A stretch of 64,000 nt of DNA from Streptomyces tirandamycinicus. Its GTDB lineage: Bacteria; Actinomycetota; Actinomycetes; Streptomycetales; Streptomycetaceae. The translations under genes were made by a program, and so were the position numbers. Under the pieces are notes generated by a model. That model did no database searches. It had not been told where the DNA came from and saw only the letters and a list, made by a program, of their open reading frames with translations. Shown piece by piece: positions 17,578 to 27,350 of the stretch (positions are counted from its first letter, which is position 1; each line of letters starts with the position of its first letter). The stretch spans positions 992,001-1,056,000 of the forward strand of contig NZ_CP029188.1 in the NCBI RefSeq assembly GCF_003097515.1. The letters are read 5' to 3'.

Positions 17578-18394
17578 GACGACCGGGGTTCGCCGAAGGA
17601 TGGGCGTCGCAGAGCGCAGGCAGCAGTTGATCGGAGTGGCGCTGGAGCTGTTCAGCCGCCGCTCGCCCGACGAGGTGTCGATCGACGAGATCGCCGCCGC
17701 CGCGGGCATCTCCCGCCCGCTGGTCTACCACTACTTCCCCGGCAAGCAGAGCCTGTACGAGGCCGCGTTGCGGCGGGCGGCGGAGGACCTCGCGCACCGC
17801 TTCACCGAGCGCCACGAAGGACCGCTCGGCGCAAGGCTGCTGAGGGTGATGCGCCGGTTCTTCGACTTCGTCGAGGAGCACGGGCCGGGCTTCGCGGCTC
17901 TGATGCGGGGTGGTCCCGCGGCCGGCAGCGGTACCACCAGCGCGGTCATCGACCAGGTCCGCCGGGCGGCCTACGAGCAGATCCTGGGCCACCTCGGCGT
18001 CACCGACCCGGCGCCGCGCCTGCGGCTGGTCGTCCGGTCGTGGGTGTCGCTCGCCGAGTCCACCGCGCTGATCTGGCTCGAGGGACGGGACGTGCCGCGC
18101 GCGGAGCTGGAGCGCCAACTGGTCCACGACTTCGCCGTTCTGGTGGCGGTGCCCGCGGCGTACGACGAGGACATGGCCGCCGTGCTGGCCCGCATCATGC
18201 GGGACGAGCCGGCCGACGGTCCCCTCGGGGACCTCGTCGGCCGGCTCGTGGCCCTGGCGCCGCAGGCGGTGTCCGCGGCGTCCGGACCGCAGTCGGCGTC
18301 CGCGGCGTCCGGACCGCAGTCGGTGTCCGCGGCGTCCGGACCGCAGGCGGTGTCCGAGGCGTCCGCGGCACGGGTGCCGCAGCAGCGCGCCTGA
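17576..18394 (+). CDS. TetR-family transcriptional regulator
   Basis: 272 residues. The DNA-binding domain is at residues 10-60: RRQQLIGVALELF, then the helix-turn-helix IDEIAAAAGISRPLVYHYF and GKQSLYEAALRRA. The ligand domain follows to about residue 225. The tail (229-265) is a nine-residue repeat QxxSAASGP in four copies from a 27-bp DNA repeat and is likely disordered. No Shine-Dalgarno sequence is obvious and the start codon is inside an inverted repeat, so the mRNA may be leaderless. The likely target is the divergent membrane protein gene. Confidence 0.88.
   Translation: MTTGVRRRMGVAERRQQLIGVALELFSRRSPDEVSIDEIAAAAGISRPLVYHYFPGKQSLYEAALRRAAEDLAHRFTERHEGPLGARLLRVMRRFFDFVEEHGPGFAALMRGGPAAGSGTTSAVIDQVRRAAYEQILGHLGVTDPAPRLRLVVRSWVSLAESTALIWLEGRDVPRAELERQLVHDFAVLVAVPAAYDEDMAAVLARIMRDEPADGPLGDLVGRLVALAPQAVSAASGPQSASAASGPQSVSAASGPQAVSEASAARVPQQRA
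18263..18370 (+). repeat. 27-bp in-frame tandem repeat in TetR gene
   Basis: Four units beginning caggcggtgtccgcggcg or cagtcggtgtccgcggcg, with the last one diverged. Each encodes nine residues (QxxSAASGP). The length should vary between strains by slippage without breaking the frame. Confidence 0.8.
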
Positions 18395-18478
18395 GCCCGG
18401 CGGGCCCCGGCGCGCCGCCGCGGATCGGCCCCGGAACAGCCCCGGATCAGCCGCGGGTCGGCCGCGGTCGGCCCCGGG

Positions 18479-21400
18479 TCAGCGCCGGACGAACACGGCG
18501 GCCGTGCGGCCCGGCACGGTGAAGGTGCCGGTGGCACCGTCGTACGACGCCGACTTGACCACCGCGTCCGCGCCCCCCGCCTGGACGGGGTGCAGCCCGT
18601 ACGAGGTGCCCGCGAGGGCGCCGATCCGCTGGGTCCGCCGGTCCGGGGTGGCGTTGAACACCACGACCAGTTCGCCGAGGCGCATGGTGATCACGCCGGG
18701 TGTCTCGTCCGTCCCCGAGAGGGGGAAGGACAGCGCCGACTGCACCTTGTCCGCCGTGCCGAGGGAGAACGCCTGCTCGGTCGTACGGATCTTCAGCAGG
18801 TCGCGGTAGGCGGCCGAGGTGCCGGTGATCTCCGCACAGCCCGGCTTCAGCGTCGGCGCGGTCAGCAGCGGCTTGGCGAACGGCCACTTGGCCTTGTTGT
18901 CGGCGGCGGGCGGCAGGCCGCGGCCGAAGCCGTTGCCGTCGCGGCAGTCCCAGTGGACGGGGTTGAACCAGTCACCGCTGTCGTAGGAGTTGCGGTCCAG
19001 CGACTTCGACCGCAGCAGGTCGGTACCGGCCTGGGACAGCGCGGGCCCCTGGGAGAGCGCGGCCGTCGCCATCGCCAGCACCTGCATCCGGGCCCGGTCG
19101 GCGGCGGACACCGACGGCGGCAGCTTGAACGCGAGGGCGTCGTAGAGCGTCTCGTTGTCGTGGGCGTCCGCGTAGGCCAGGGCGTCGCCGGGCGCGGCCG
19201 CGTAGCCCGCCGGTGAACCGTTGTAGTCCACCTCCGAGCCCTTGACCGTGCGGCCCCGGGTGTCGGTGAAGGTGTACGACGCCAGGTTCCCCGACAGCCC
19301 GACCTTGATCAGGTCCTGGTAGTGCAGCAGCCGGGCCCGCTGCTCGGCCGGGGTGCCGTTGGCCCCGGAGGCGTTGGGCTCGGTGAACAGACCGGAGGCG
19401 AAACCCTGCACGCCCGGGTCCTCGTCGAACGGCCCGCCGCCGCGGACGGCGTCCCGTGCCCGGTCGGAGAACGTGGCGATGCCCGTACCGGCCATGTTCT
19501 TCTGGGTGGCCTGGACGAAGCGGGCGTCGTCGGCGATCTCGCCGAAGTTCCAGCCCTCCCCGTACAGGACGATCTTCTTCCCGTCGACGCCGTCCTTCTC
19601 GACGGTGAGCGCGTCGAGGGCCTCGCGGACGGCGAGCATGTTCGCCTTCGGGTGGTGGCCCATCAGGTCGAAGCGGAAGCCGTCGACCTTGTAGTCCTTC
19701 GCCCAGGTGACGACGGAGTCCACGACGAGCTTGCCCATCATGGCGTTCTCGGGTGCGGTGTTGGCGCAGCAGGTGGACGTGGCCACCGAGCCGTCGTCGA
19801 GGAGCCGCTGGTAGTAGCCGGGGACGATCCGGTCCAGTACGGACTTCTCCGACTGGCCGCTCGCGACGGTGTGGTTGTAGACGACGTCCATGACGGTGCG
19901 CAACCCGGCGCCGTTCAGGCCCTGCACCATCCGCCGGAACTCGACCGTGCGGCGGGTGCCCTCGGGGTCGGAGGCGTAGGAGCCCTCGGGGACGGTGTAG
20001 TGCAGCGGGTCGTAGCCCCAGTTGTAGGCGTCCTTCGCCGCCGTCTTCGCCACGCAGGCCTGCTGCTCCTCGGAGTCCGGCGGGTACGCCTTCAGGTCGC
20101 ACTCCGGTGCGGACTGGTCGGACTTCCGCTCGGGGATGGTCCCGATGTCGAAGGCGGGCAGCAGGTGGACGTAGGAGGTGCCGCTCCTCGCGAGGGACGT
20201 CAGGTGCTTCATCCCGGCCGAGCCGCGCTCGGTGAAGGCGAGGTAGCCGCCCTGGTGCTTCGCGGTGCGGTCGGAGGCCGAGAAGTCCCGGACGTGGAGC
20301 TCCTGGATCTGGGCGTCCTTCAGCGGCACGGCCGCCGGCTTGCGCAGGGTGGACCAGCCCTCGGGGGCGAGCTTCGGGTCGGCGAGGTCGACGACGAGGC
20401 TGCGGGCGGAATCCGTGGTGAGGGCGGTGGAGTACGGGTCGGTGACCTTGTTGGTGACGAGCTCCTGCACGCTGGGCGCCCATACGGTCACGGCGTAGCG
20501 GTAGGGCTTGCCCCGCCAGCTCGCCGGGCCGGTGACCGACCAGACGCCGGAGGTGTCGTCGCGGCGCATCGGGACGGTCCTGCCGCCGATGTCGAGGGCG
20601 ACCTTGCGTGCGGTGGGTGCCCAGACGGACAGTGTCGGGCGGCCCTTGCGGAACACCGGCCCGAGCGCGGCCTTCCGGGCCTGGCCGGCGTAGAGGTCGT
20701 CGAGGACGCCGGGGATCTGCACTCCGGTGGCGGCGAGCAGCGCCCCGTTCGCCGCCCGCTGGGTGGCGATCAGCTGGCCGCGCAGGGCCTTCTCGACGCG
20801 GTCGCGGTCGCGCGGGTCGACGGTGAAGGCGGGGAAGTCCTTGAGGTGCGGGAACCTCGCCTTCTGGGCGTCGGTCAGCGCGGACGGGGTGAGGCGCAGC
20901 CAGTGCCCCTCGTCGCTGAGCGCACCGTCGACCACCTCGATGCCGCCGCCGGGCGCGTACACCAGCTGCTGGCTGGTCGCGTCGGTGGCCTTCACCTTCC
21001 ACACGACGGTGTCGCGGTCGATGAACTGTGCCTCGGCCTTCGACAGGTCGAGCGAGGGTGCGCCGCCGCTCGCCGGCAGCAGGTACGCCGGCTGCCCGGC
21101 GAGCATCCACACCTCGCGGCCGTGGCTGCCGAACGACAGCGACTGGTCGGTCGGCAGGTCCTTCTCGTCGCCCTTGTGGACGATGTAGCTGAGCGAGCCG
21201 GCGCCCTCGGCGAGCGGGACCTCGAAGGTGACGCCGTAGGCGTCCCGGCGGACCGGCATCAGCGGCTTCGACCAGTCGGTGGGCTCGGCGGCGCCGGTCC
21301 AGACGTGCAGGCCCCAGCCGTCGTAGTCCCCGTCGGCCCGGTGGTAGTGCAGCACGGCCTTCTTCGGGTCCTGCGGCGGGTAGGCGCCGTCGGGTGCGGT

Positions 21401-23806
21401 GTCCAACTGGCCGTCCTGGCCCTGGGTGATCCAGACCTCGCCGGTCCGGCCGAGGTCGACGGTGCGCTGCGGCCCGTCGGCGGCGCCGTCCTTCTCGACG
21501 GTGTACGGGAGGGACGAGGTGCCCGCGGGGACCTTGACCCAGGCGAAGGCGCCCCAGGCGTCGCGGCCGGTGAACGCGGCCGTGGTCCCGGCGGCCTTCA
21601 GCCGCGCGCCGTCGTAGTCCCCGTCGGCGCGCTTGTAGTGGACGATCGCGTGGGTGCGTTCGACGGCCGTGGGCTTCTCGGGCGGCGGTACCCGGCCCGC
21701 GGTGGTGGCGGCGAGGGCGCTCGCGGTGCGGCCGAGGCTGTCGACGGCGACCGCCTTGTAGCGCAGGGGGGTCCCGGCGGGGGCCGTGATGTGCTGGGTG
21801 ACCTTGTACGGGGCGTGGTCGGCGGTGCCGAGGGTGCGCCATGCGCCGTTGCCCACCTGCGCGGCGAACACGACCCGGTTGAGCTGCCCGTCGTGGACGT
21901 CGGCGGAGATCTCCACGGTGCCGGTCGCCCCGGCGGCGGGGGCCTTCAGGGTGAGGGACGGCTTCGCGGCGGGGGGCGCGAGGGGCCCGGTGGCGCGCAG
22001 CACCAGCGACGACAGGGCGGGGACGGTGACGGTGAGCTTGCCGTCCTCGGCGCGGGCGGTGCCGGAACCGCCGTACAGGGCCCGGAACTCCGCCGAGTCC
22101 ACCGGCACGGTCACGGTCTTGCCGGTGGTCGCGTTGTTGACGGCCACCAGGTACTCGACGGGTCCGCCGCGCTTGCCGGCGTCCGTGCGGGAGAAGGCGT
22201 AGACGGAGTCCTCGGCGTGGCGCTCCCGCTGGACGCCGTCGCGCAGCGCCGGGTGCTCGCGGGTGAGCTTCGACAGGGCGGCGATCGAGCGGTAGACGGG
22301 GTGGCCGGTGTCGTACGCGTCGTCGGCGTGGGTGCGGTCGGTGCCGAGCTGGTCGTCGTCGAGGTAGTCGGCGGTCTTCGAGGCGAAGAGCGTCTGGCGG
22401 GCGTCCTTGTCGCCGCCGGCGCCGGTGAAGCCCTGCTCGTCGCCGTAGTAGACGACCGGGTTGCCGCGGCTGAGGAACATCAGCTCGTTGGCGAGGCGGG
22501 CCCGCTTCAGCAGCTCCGCTTCGCCGGCGCCGGGGTTGTCCTGCTTCAGGAAGGTCCCGATGCGGCCCATGTCGTGGTTGCCGAGGAAGGTCACCTGCTC
22601 GTAGGCGTTGGCCTTGTCGGTGGTGTACCGGTAGTCGTCGGCGAAGACCTCGGCGAGCCGGCCGGCGTCGGCGCCCTGGGAGGCGTAGGCGCGGGCGGCG
22701 GCCTGGAAGGGGAAGTCGAGGGTCGAGTCGAGCCGGCCGCGGGTGACGTACGGCGAGGTCACGGCGGTGTCGGCGGAGTAGACCTCGCCGAACATGAAGA
22801 AGTCCTCGCGGCCGCGCTTGGCGGCGTAGTCGTCCAGCGCGGTGGCCCACTGGGTCCAGAAGTCCAGGTCGACGTGTTTGACCGTGTCGATCCGGAAGCC
22901 GTCTATCCGGAAGTCGCGGACCCACTTCTCGTAGATCCGCTTCATTCCCTCGACGACCTCGGGCCGCTCGGTCCACAGGTCGTCCAGGCCGACGAAGTCG
23001 CCGTACTCGGCGCTCTCCCCGGCCCAGGTGGAGTCGCCCCGGTTGTGGTACATCGTCGGGTCGTTGAGCCAGGCCGGGACCTTGCGCACGGCTCCCTCGC
23101 CCTTGACCGGTGTGTACGGGAAGGAGCCGGTGTCGACCGCCCCGCGCGGGATGCCCTGGCGGTCGTCGAAGGGGCGGCCGTCCTTGTCGAGGTACGGGTA
23201 GGCGCCCTTGGGGCGGTAGCCGTAGGCCTTCTCGGCGTAGTCGACGGTGTCGGCGGTGTGGTTGGTGATGACGTCGAAGAAGACCTTCATGCCCTTGGCA
23301 TGGGCCTTGTCGATCAGCGTCTCCAGGTCCCGGTTGGTGCCGAAGTGGGGGTCCACCTGGGTGAAGTCGGTGATCCAGTAGCCGTGGTAGCCCGCCGACG
23401 CGTCCTTCCCGGTGCCCTGGACCGGCCGGTTCTTGAAGATCGGCGCGAGCCAGATGGCGGTCGTGCCGAGGCCCTTGATGTAGTCCAGGCGCTTGGTGAG
23501 TCCCTTGAGGTCGCCGCCCTGGTAGAAGCCCTTGTCCGTGGGGTCGTAGCCGGTCCGCAGGCGCGAGCCGGTCAGTCCGCCGCGGTCGTTGCGGCGGTCG
23601 CCGTTCGCGAAGCGGTCCGGGAGCACGAAGTAGAACTGCTCACGGGTCAGTTCGTGCCGGGCGGGCTCGGCGGCGAGCCTGGCGTCGGACGGCGGGGAGG
23701 GAGGCTTCGCCGCCGCGGCGGGCACGGCGGGCGCGAGTGCGGCGCACACGGCGACGGCCAGGGCGGCCGCCACCGTTCTGCGCCTGCCGCGCGAGGGGGG
23801 TGTCAC
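18479..23806 (-). CDS. Secreted bifunctional amylase-pullulanase (two GH13 domains)
   Basis: 1,775 residues. The GTG at 23806 has GAGGAGC eight bases ahead and leads into a Sec signal ending AVPAAAA. GH13 domain 1 (about 50-600) has [16 protein letters not shown] (about 300-310), FGEVYS and FLGNHD. Then come an Ig-like module (about 615-700), two CBM41-type starch-binding modules ([11 protein letters not shown] near 725 and [11 protein letters not shown] near 828), pullulanase N-domain and CBM48 ([11 protein letters not shown] near 1065). GH13 domain 2, pullulanase type, has [17 protein letters not shown] (about 1375), YGEGWNFGE (about 1423) and AHDNETLYD (about 1553). Both catalytic triads look intact, so it should cut alpha-1,4 and alpha-1,6 bonds outside the cell. 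A start five codons upstream is possible but lacks this spacing. Confidence 0.93.
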   Translation of the reverse strand: MTPPSRGRRRTVAAALAVAVCAALAPAVPAAAAKPPSPPSDARLAAEPARHELTREQFYFVLPDRFANGDRRNDRGGLTGSRLRTGYDPTDKGFYQGGDLKGLTKRLDYIKGLGTTAIWLAPIFKNRPVQGTGKDASAGYHGYWITDFTQVDPHFGTNRDLETLIDKAHAKGMKVFFDVITNHTADTVDYAEKAYGYRPKGAYPYLDKDGRPFDDRQGIPRGAVDTGSFPYTPVKGEGAVRKVPAWLNDPTMYHNRGDSTWAGESAEYGDFVGLDDLWTERPEVVEGMKRIYEKWVRDFRIDGFRIDTVKHVDLDFWTQWATALDDYAAKRGREDFFMFGEVYSADTAVTSPYVTRGRLDSTLDFPFQAAARAYASQGADAGRLAEVFADDYRYTTDKANAYEQVTFLGNHDMGRIGTFLKQDNPGAGEAELLKRARLANELMFLSRGNPVVYYGDEQGFTGAGGDKDARQTLFASKTADYLDDDQLGTDRTHADDAYDTGHPVYRSIAALSKLTREHPALRDGVQRERHAEDSVYAFSRTDAGKRGGPVEYLVAVNNATTGKTVTVPVDSAEFRALYGGSGTARAEDGKLTVTVPALSSLVLRATGPLAPPAAKPSLTLKAPAAGATGTVEISADVHDGQLNRVVFAAQVGNGAWRTLGTADHAPYKVTQHITAPAGTPLRYKAVAVDSLGRTASALAATTAGRVPPPEKPTAVERTHAIVHYKRADGDYDGARLKAAGTTAAFTGRDAWGAFAWVKVPAGTSSLPYTVEKDGAADGPQRTVDLGRTGEVWITQGQDGQLDTAPDGAYPPQDPKKAVLHYHRADGDYDGWGLHVWTGAAEPTDWSKPLMPVRRDAYGVTFEVPLAEGAGSLSYIVHKGDEKDLPTDQSLSFGSHGREVWMLAGQPAYLLPASGGAPSLDLSKAEAQFIDRDTVVWKVKATDATSQQLVYAPGGGIEVVDGALSDEGHWLRLTPSALTDAQKARFPHLKDFPAFTVDPRDRDRVEKALRGQLIATQRAANGALLAATGVQIPGVLDDLYAGQARKAALGPVFRKGRPTLSVWAPTARKVALDIGGRTVPMRRDDTSGVWSVTGPASWRGKPYRYAVTVWAPSVQELVTNKVTDPYSTALTTDSARSLVVDLADPKLAPEGWSTLRKPAAVPLKDAQIQELHVRDFSASDRTAKHQGGYLAFTERGSAGMKHLTSLARSGTSYVHLLPAFDIGTIPERKSDQSAPECDLKAYPPDSEEQQACVAKTAAKDAYNWGYDPLHYTVPEGSYASDPEGTRRTVEFRRMVQGLNGAGLRTVMDVVYNHTVASGQSEKSVLDRIVPGYYQRLLDDGSVATSTCCANTAPENAMMGKLVVDSVVTWAKDYKVDGFRFDLMGHHPKANMLAVREALDALTVEKDGVDGKKIVLYGEGWNFGEIADDARFVQATQKNMAGTGIATFSDRARDAVRGGGPFDEDPGVQGFASGLFTEPNASGANGTPAEQRARLLHYQDLIKVGLSGNLASYTFTDTRGRTVKGSEVDYNGSPAGYAAAPGDALAYADAHDNETLYDALAFKLPPSVSAADRARMQVLAMATAALSQGPALSQAGTDLLRSKSLDRNSYDSGDWFNPVHWDCRDGNGFGRGLPPAADNKAKWPFAKPLLTAPTLKPGCAEITGTSAAYRDLLKIRTTEQAFSLGTADKVQSALSFPLSGTDETPGVITMRLGELVVVFNATPDRRTQRIGALAGTSYGLHPVQAGGADAVVKSASYDGATGTFTVPGRTAAVFVRR

Positions 23807-23880
23807 GAGGTTGCTCCTCACTGGTCGGGACTCGTCGGGCTGGTTGGGACCTCGGGGCCCTTCGGGGATCGTCGGGGACG

Positions 23881-23970
23881 TCAGGGCTTGTCAGTGCCCG
23901 TCAGAGCCCGTCAGGGCCCGTCAGGGCTTGTCAGGGCTTGTCAGGGCCCGTCAGGGCTTGTCAGGGCTTG
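23881..23970. repeat. Nine copies of a 10-bp tandem repeat
   Basis: Nine consecutive, exactly spaced units of tcagggcttg or tcagggcccg (three with one extra change). The array lies 75-164 bp upstream of the amylase-pullulanase start. The period is close to one helical turn, so all units face the same side of the DNA. Confidence 0.85.
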
Positions 23971-24013
23971 TCGGAACGCAACGGAAGTGCGCGCCCCGGC
24001 CGGCCGGGCGGGT

Positions 24014-24044
24014 GGTGGCGCGGCCTTCCACAGGCCGCGCCACC
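24014..24044 (-). terminator. Alpha-amylase gene terminator
   Basis: GGTGGCGCGGCCT (24014-24026) and AGGCCGCGCCACC (24032-24044) form a perfect 13-bp stem with a 5-base loop, 25 bp after the amylase stop codon. Confidence 0.8.
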
Positions 24045-24068
24045 CGGCGACCCCGCCCGGCTCCGCCC

Positions 24069-25766
24069 TCAGGACCGCCAGGTGTCGTTCAGGCTCACCC
24101 TGCCGGTCGGCGGCACCGTCGCCGTACGGTTCGCCCCGGTCTCCCAGGTGACGTTGCCCGCACCGTCCTTGCGCACGTACTTGTACTCGAAGGCGGTGCC
24201 GGCGGGCAGGTCGACGTCGAGCTTCCACACGGGGTAGCTCGCCGGGTCCAGCTTGAGTGCGCTGCCGGTGTTCCAGTTGCCGAGTGCGGCCTGGTTGCCG
24301 GTGACGTAGATGTTCTGCCCGGGCACCGTGGTGGCGTTGACGGCGAACGAGGCGCCGGAGGCGGGCGAACCGCCGCCACCGCCCCCGCAGTCCCTCGCGC
24401 CCGTGTGCAGCGCGACGGCGGTGTTGGGGCCCAGGGTCCGGGTGAACCGGCCCGAACCGTCCACCGTGACGGCCGTGCCCGACTGGACGTCGCAGTAGCC
24501 GCCGGCCGGGAGGGAGGTCTGGAAGGTGCGGGTCAGCGCCGACGTCTCGTGGTTGATGGCGACGTACGCCTTGTCACCCCGGCCGAACGCGATCGCGTCG
24601 GCGCCGTTGTCCCACCAGTTGGTGACGCCCTGACCTCGGGCCGTGTTCCGGAAGGCGACCATGGAGGAGATCTCGCGCCAGGCGTGCTGGCACTTCCAGC
24701 CGTCGGTGTAGCAGGCGTTCACCGTGCCGCCGTTGGGCGGGCCCGCGTCCTTGTCGGTCCACTCGTAGCCGGAGTGGACGTCGGGCGAACCGTACGGCCA
24801 GGCCAGCATGAACACGTTCGCCAGCGTGTAGTCGGCGCCGTTCTTGTAGCTGAGGGTGTCGCCGCCGCGCTCGGTGTCGTGGTTGTCGACGAAGACGGCG
24901 GACTTGCCGCTCGTCATATAGCCCCAGCCCTCGCCGAAGTTCTTGAGGTAGGCCAGGTTCTCGTTGAGGAAGACCCGCTTGAGGTCGCGGGCGTAGCGGA
25001 ACTCCTGCACATCGCCGTTGCCCAGGTACTCGCTGGGCTGGACGGCCTCACCGGCGCCGTAGATGGCCTCCTGCTTCCAGTACGCGTCCGGGTTGGTGAG
25101 CTTGCCCTTGATCGCGGCCAGGTCCGCGGCCGGCATGTGCTTGGCCGCGTCGACACGGAAGCCGTCGACGCCGAGGGACAGCAGGTCGTTCATATAGCCC
25201 GCGATCTTGTTGCGGACGTACTCCTCGCCGGTGTCGAGGTCCGCGAGCCCGACGAGCTCGCAGTGCTGGACGTTGAAGCGGTCCTGGTAGTTGGTGATCT
25301 GCGCGGTGCAGTCGTCCATGTCCCAGGAGGAGTACAGGCCGGGGTAGCCGTACTTGGTGTAGGACGAGCCGCCGGTGCCCGTGCCGTTCCCGGCCGCCAT
25401 GTGGTTGATGACCGTGTCGACGACGACCTTGACGCCCGCCGCGTGGCAGGTGTTGACCATGTTCGTGAACGCGGTGCGGTCGCCCAGCCGCCCCGCGATC
25501 TTGTAGCTGACGGGCTGGTACGACGTCCACCACTGCGCGCCCTGTATGTGCTCCTGGGGCGGGGAGACCTGGACGTACCCGTATCCGGCCGGGCCCAGGG
25601 TGCCGGTGCACGCCTGCGCGACCGAGTCGAAGCGCCATTCGAAGAGGACGGCGGTGACGTCCTTGGTGCCGGGCGGGGCCGCCTGCGCGGCACCCGGTGG
25701 CGCGATCACCGCGGCGGCCAAGCCCGCCGCGACGGCGAGTGCGGCAGCCAGAGATCTGCTGGCCAT
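24069..25766 (-). CDS. Secreted alpha-amylase with C-terminal CBM20
   Basis: 565 residues; ATG with AGGAGG ahead. A Sec signal ends near GAAQAA (about residue 29). The GH13 catalytic domain shows [16 protein letters not shown] (nucleophile near residue 200) and [11 protein letters not shown] (about 293), as in Streptomyces and animal-type amylases with Cl-dependent relatives. After a Gly-rich linker (CGGGGGGSP) residues 470-565 form a CBM20 starch-binding domain, with [11 protein letters not shown] and FEYKYVRK. It hydrolyses internal alpha-1,4 bonds of starch outside the cell. A TTGACC/TACCGT promoter and two mal-type inverted repeats lie upstream. Downstream neighbour is the amylase-pullulanase. 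Confidence 0.95.
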   Translation of the reverse strand: MASRSLAAALAVAAGLAAAVIAPPGAAQAAPPGTKDVTAVLFEWRFDSVAQACTGTLGPAGYGYVQVSPPQEHIQGAQWWTSYQPVSYKIAGRLGDRTAFTNMVNTCHAAGVKVVVDTVINHMAAGNGTGTGGSSYTKYGYPGLYSSWDMDDCTAQITNYQDRFNVQHCELVGLADLDTGEEYVRNKIAGYMNDLLSLGVDGFRVDAAKHMPAADLAAIKGKLTNPDAYWKQEAIYGAGEAVQPSEYLGNGDVQEFRYARDLKRVFLNENLAYLKNFGEGWGYMTSGKSAVFVDNHDTERGGDTLSYKNGADYTLANVFMLAWPYGSPDVHSGYEWTDKDAGPPNGGTVNACYTDGWKCQHAWREISSMVAFRNTARGQGVTNWWDNGADAIAFGRGDKAYVAINHETSALTRTFQTSLPAGGYCDVQSGTAVTVDGSGRFTRTLGPNTAVALHTGARDCGGGGGGSPASGASFAVNATTVPGQNIYVTGNQAALGNWNTGSALKLDPASYPVWKLDVDLPAGTAFEYKYVRKDGAGNVTWETGANRTATVPPTGRVSLNDTWRS

Positions 25767-25867
25767 GTGGTTCCTCCTGCGGCTCAGGAAGGGGGGTGTC
25801 GAGATGGGGAGGTGGAGATGTGGGGAGGTGGGGGCAGCGAGAACTCCGGGATGGAGGTTGAATGTTC

Positions 25868-25885
25868 TTGCTGCAAAACTGAAAG
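25868..25885. promoter_or_regulatory. MalR-like element just downstream of the amylase promoter
   Basis: TTGC-t-GCAA at 25868-25876 is followed by aactgaaag. The order gcaaaactgaaag matches caaggctgaaag found upstream of malE (32383-32394). The element lies between the inferred -10 box and the amylase start, where a bound repressor would block transcription. Confidence 0.45.
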
Positions 25886-25902
25886 AGCCCTCTGCGCAGG
25901 TG

Positions 25903-25931
25903 ACGGTAGGCCCGAACGATTGCGCGGTCAA
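25903..25931 (-). promoter_or_regulatory. Amylase promoter (TTGACC-17-TACCGT)
   Basis: On the minus strand TTGACC (25931-25926) and TACCGT (25908-25903) are separated by 17 bases, a good match to the vegetative HrdB-type consensus. It would give a leader of about 130 bases. Confidence 0.65.
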
Positions 25932-25960
25932 CAGTTCGGACACATCCGGGAAACATGAAC

Positions 25961-26001
25961 GCCATCTGCCTGCAAGGATTTTCACCCTGCGGGCAGATGG
26001 C
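25961..26001. promoter_or_regulatory. Large inverted repeat upstream of the amylase promoter
   Basis: GCCATCTGCC (25961-25970) and GGCAGATGGC (25992-26001) pair perfectly over 10 bp around a 21-base centre containing tgcaagg and attttc, also present in the malE operator. It is 30 bp upstream of the -35 box. It is likely a repressor or activator site, although an RNA hairpin ending the lacI transcript is also possible. Confidence 0.55.
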
Positions 26002-26321
26002 GTGCCGGTCCCGGCGGGGCGGGGCGGGCGGCTCCGCGCGGACTCCGGTGGGGTGCCTGCGCGCGCCGTGAACGGACGGCACCGGGACGGCGGCCTGGCA
26101 CGGGCCCCGGGCCCCCGGCGCCGGCGCGAGCGCCTGATAGGCGCTCAGGCCCCGCGCCCACAGCACCGCGCTCAGCACCACGGCCTCAACACCGCGCCCT
26201 CGGCACCGCGCTCAGCCCCACGGCCGCTGCGCCGCCGACCAGAGCCCAGCCCCACGGCCGCCTGCGCCGCCGACCAGCGCTCGGCCCCGCGCTCTGAGCC
26301 CGCGTTCTCAACCCCGCTCGG

Positions 26322-27350
26322 TCAGCCCCGCGCCCGTGCCGTCGAGCCGCGTACCACCAGTTCCGGCTGGAAGACGTACTCGGTGCTCGGCACCGGGTTT
26401 CCGCGGATCTCCTCCAGCAGCGCGCCCACGGCCGCCGACGCCATGGCCTGGACCGGCTGCCGCACGGTCGTCAGCGGCGGGTCGGTGAAGGGGATCAGCG
26501 GCGAGTCGTCGTACCCGACCACCGACACGTCCCCCGGCACGTCCAGGCCGCGCTCCCGCACCGCCCGGATGGCCCCGAGCGCCATCATGTCGCTGCCGCA
26601 GACGATTCCGGTGCAGCCCGCGTCGATGAGCTCGGCGGCGGCCGCGTGACCGCCCTCGACGCTGAACAGCGTGTGCCGGACGTACCGTTCGGCGTCCGGG
26701 CCGGCCGCCGCCAGGAAGCCCTCCGTCTTCCGCCGCGACGGCACATAGCGCACCGGCCCGACCGCGAGCCCGATGCGCGTGTGGCCGAGTTCGGCGAGAT
26801 GGCGCACCGCCATGCCCGCGGCCATGTGGTCGTCGGGTGACACGAACGGCGCCGAGACCTGCTCGTTGAAGCCGTTGACGAGCACGAAGGGGACCCGGCG
26901 CGCGGCGAGATCGGCGTACCGCCGCTGGTCCGCGGCCGTGTCCGCGTGGAGTCCCGAGAGGAAGACGATGCCGTCGACACCGCTCTCCTCCAGCTGCTCC
27001 ACGAGTTCGTCCTCACTGGCGCCGCCCGGCTGCTGGCAGCACAGCACCGGCGTGTAGCCGTGCCCGGCCAGCACCTGCTCGATGACCTGGGCGAACGCGG
27101 GGAATATCGGGTTGGTGAGCTCGGGCACCACCAGCCCGACCAGTCCCGCGCTGCGCCGCCGCAGCCGCACCGGGCGCTCGTAGCCGAGGATGTCGAGCGC
27201 CGCGAGGACCCGGGTGCGGGTCGCCGCCGACACACCGGGCTTGCCGTTGAGGACACGGCTGACCGTGGCCTCGCTGACGTCGGCCTGCGCGGCGATGTCG
27301 GTGAGCCGGGGGGCGGCCGCCCCCGAGGCCCTCGGCCTGGGGAGCGTCAC
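26322..27350 (-). CDS. LacI-family repressor, paralogue of MalR
   Basis: 342 residues. The GTG start overlaps the stop of the upstream alpha-glucosidase (GTGTGA), so it is translationally coupled. The HTH is LTDIAAQADVSEATVSRVLNG (residues 16-36), continued by the hinge helix region GYERPVRLRRRSAGLVG. The effector domain is of periplasmic-binding type, with GIVCGSDMMALGAIRA and GYDDSPLIPF near the dimer interface. It is closely similar to the protein at 34479 (same RRRSAGLVGL, SGLHADT and LTTVR segments) but the effector domain has diverged, so it may sense a different sugar. Probable repressor of the mal/agl operon in which it is the last gene. Confidence 0.9.
   Translation of the reverse strand: MTLPRPRASGAAAPRLTDIAAQADVSEATVSRVLNGKPGVSAATRTRVLAALDILGYERPVRLRRRSAGLVGLVVPELTNPIFPAFAQVIEQVLAGHGYTPVLCCQQPGGASEDELVEQLEESGVDGIVFLSGLHADTAADQRRYADLAARRVPFVLVNGFNEQVSAPFVSPDDHMAAGMAVRHLAELGHTRIGLAVGPVRYVPSRRKTEGFLAAAGPDAERYVRHTLFSVEGGHAAAAELIDAGCTGIVCGSDMMALGAIRAVRERGLDVPGDVSVVGYDDSPLIPFTDPPLTTVRQPVQAMASAAVGALLEEIRGNPVPSTEYVFQPELVVRGSTARARG

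Larger units (their letters stand above)
25767..26321. other. Amylase regulatory region
   Basis: 555 bp between lacI and the amylase gene, both on the minus strand. The first 235 bp upstream of the amylase start contains the promoter and the inverted repeats described separately. The rest (26002-26321) is ordinary G+C-rich sequence with degenerate gccccgc repeats near 26150-26300 and no credible gene. Confidence 0.6.

Noticed and set aside
19322..24151. Very long plus-strand reading frame of about 1,600 codons
   Set aside because: It is antisense to the amylase-pullulanase gene. It lacks any domain signature and exists only because third-position G/C bias removes stop codons from the opposite strand.
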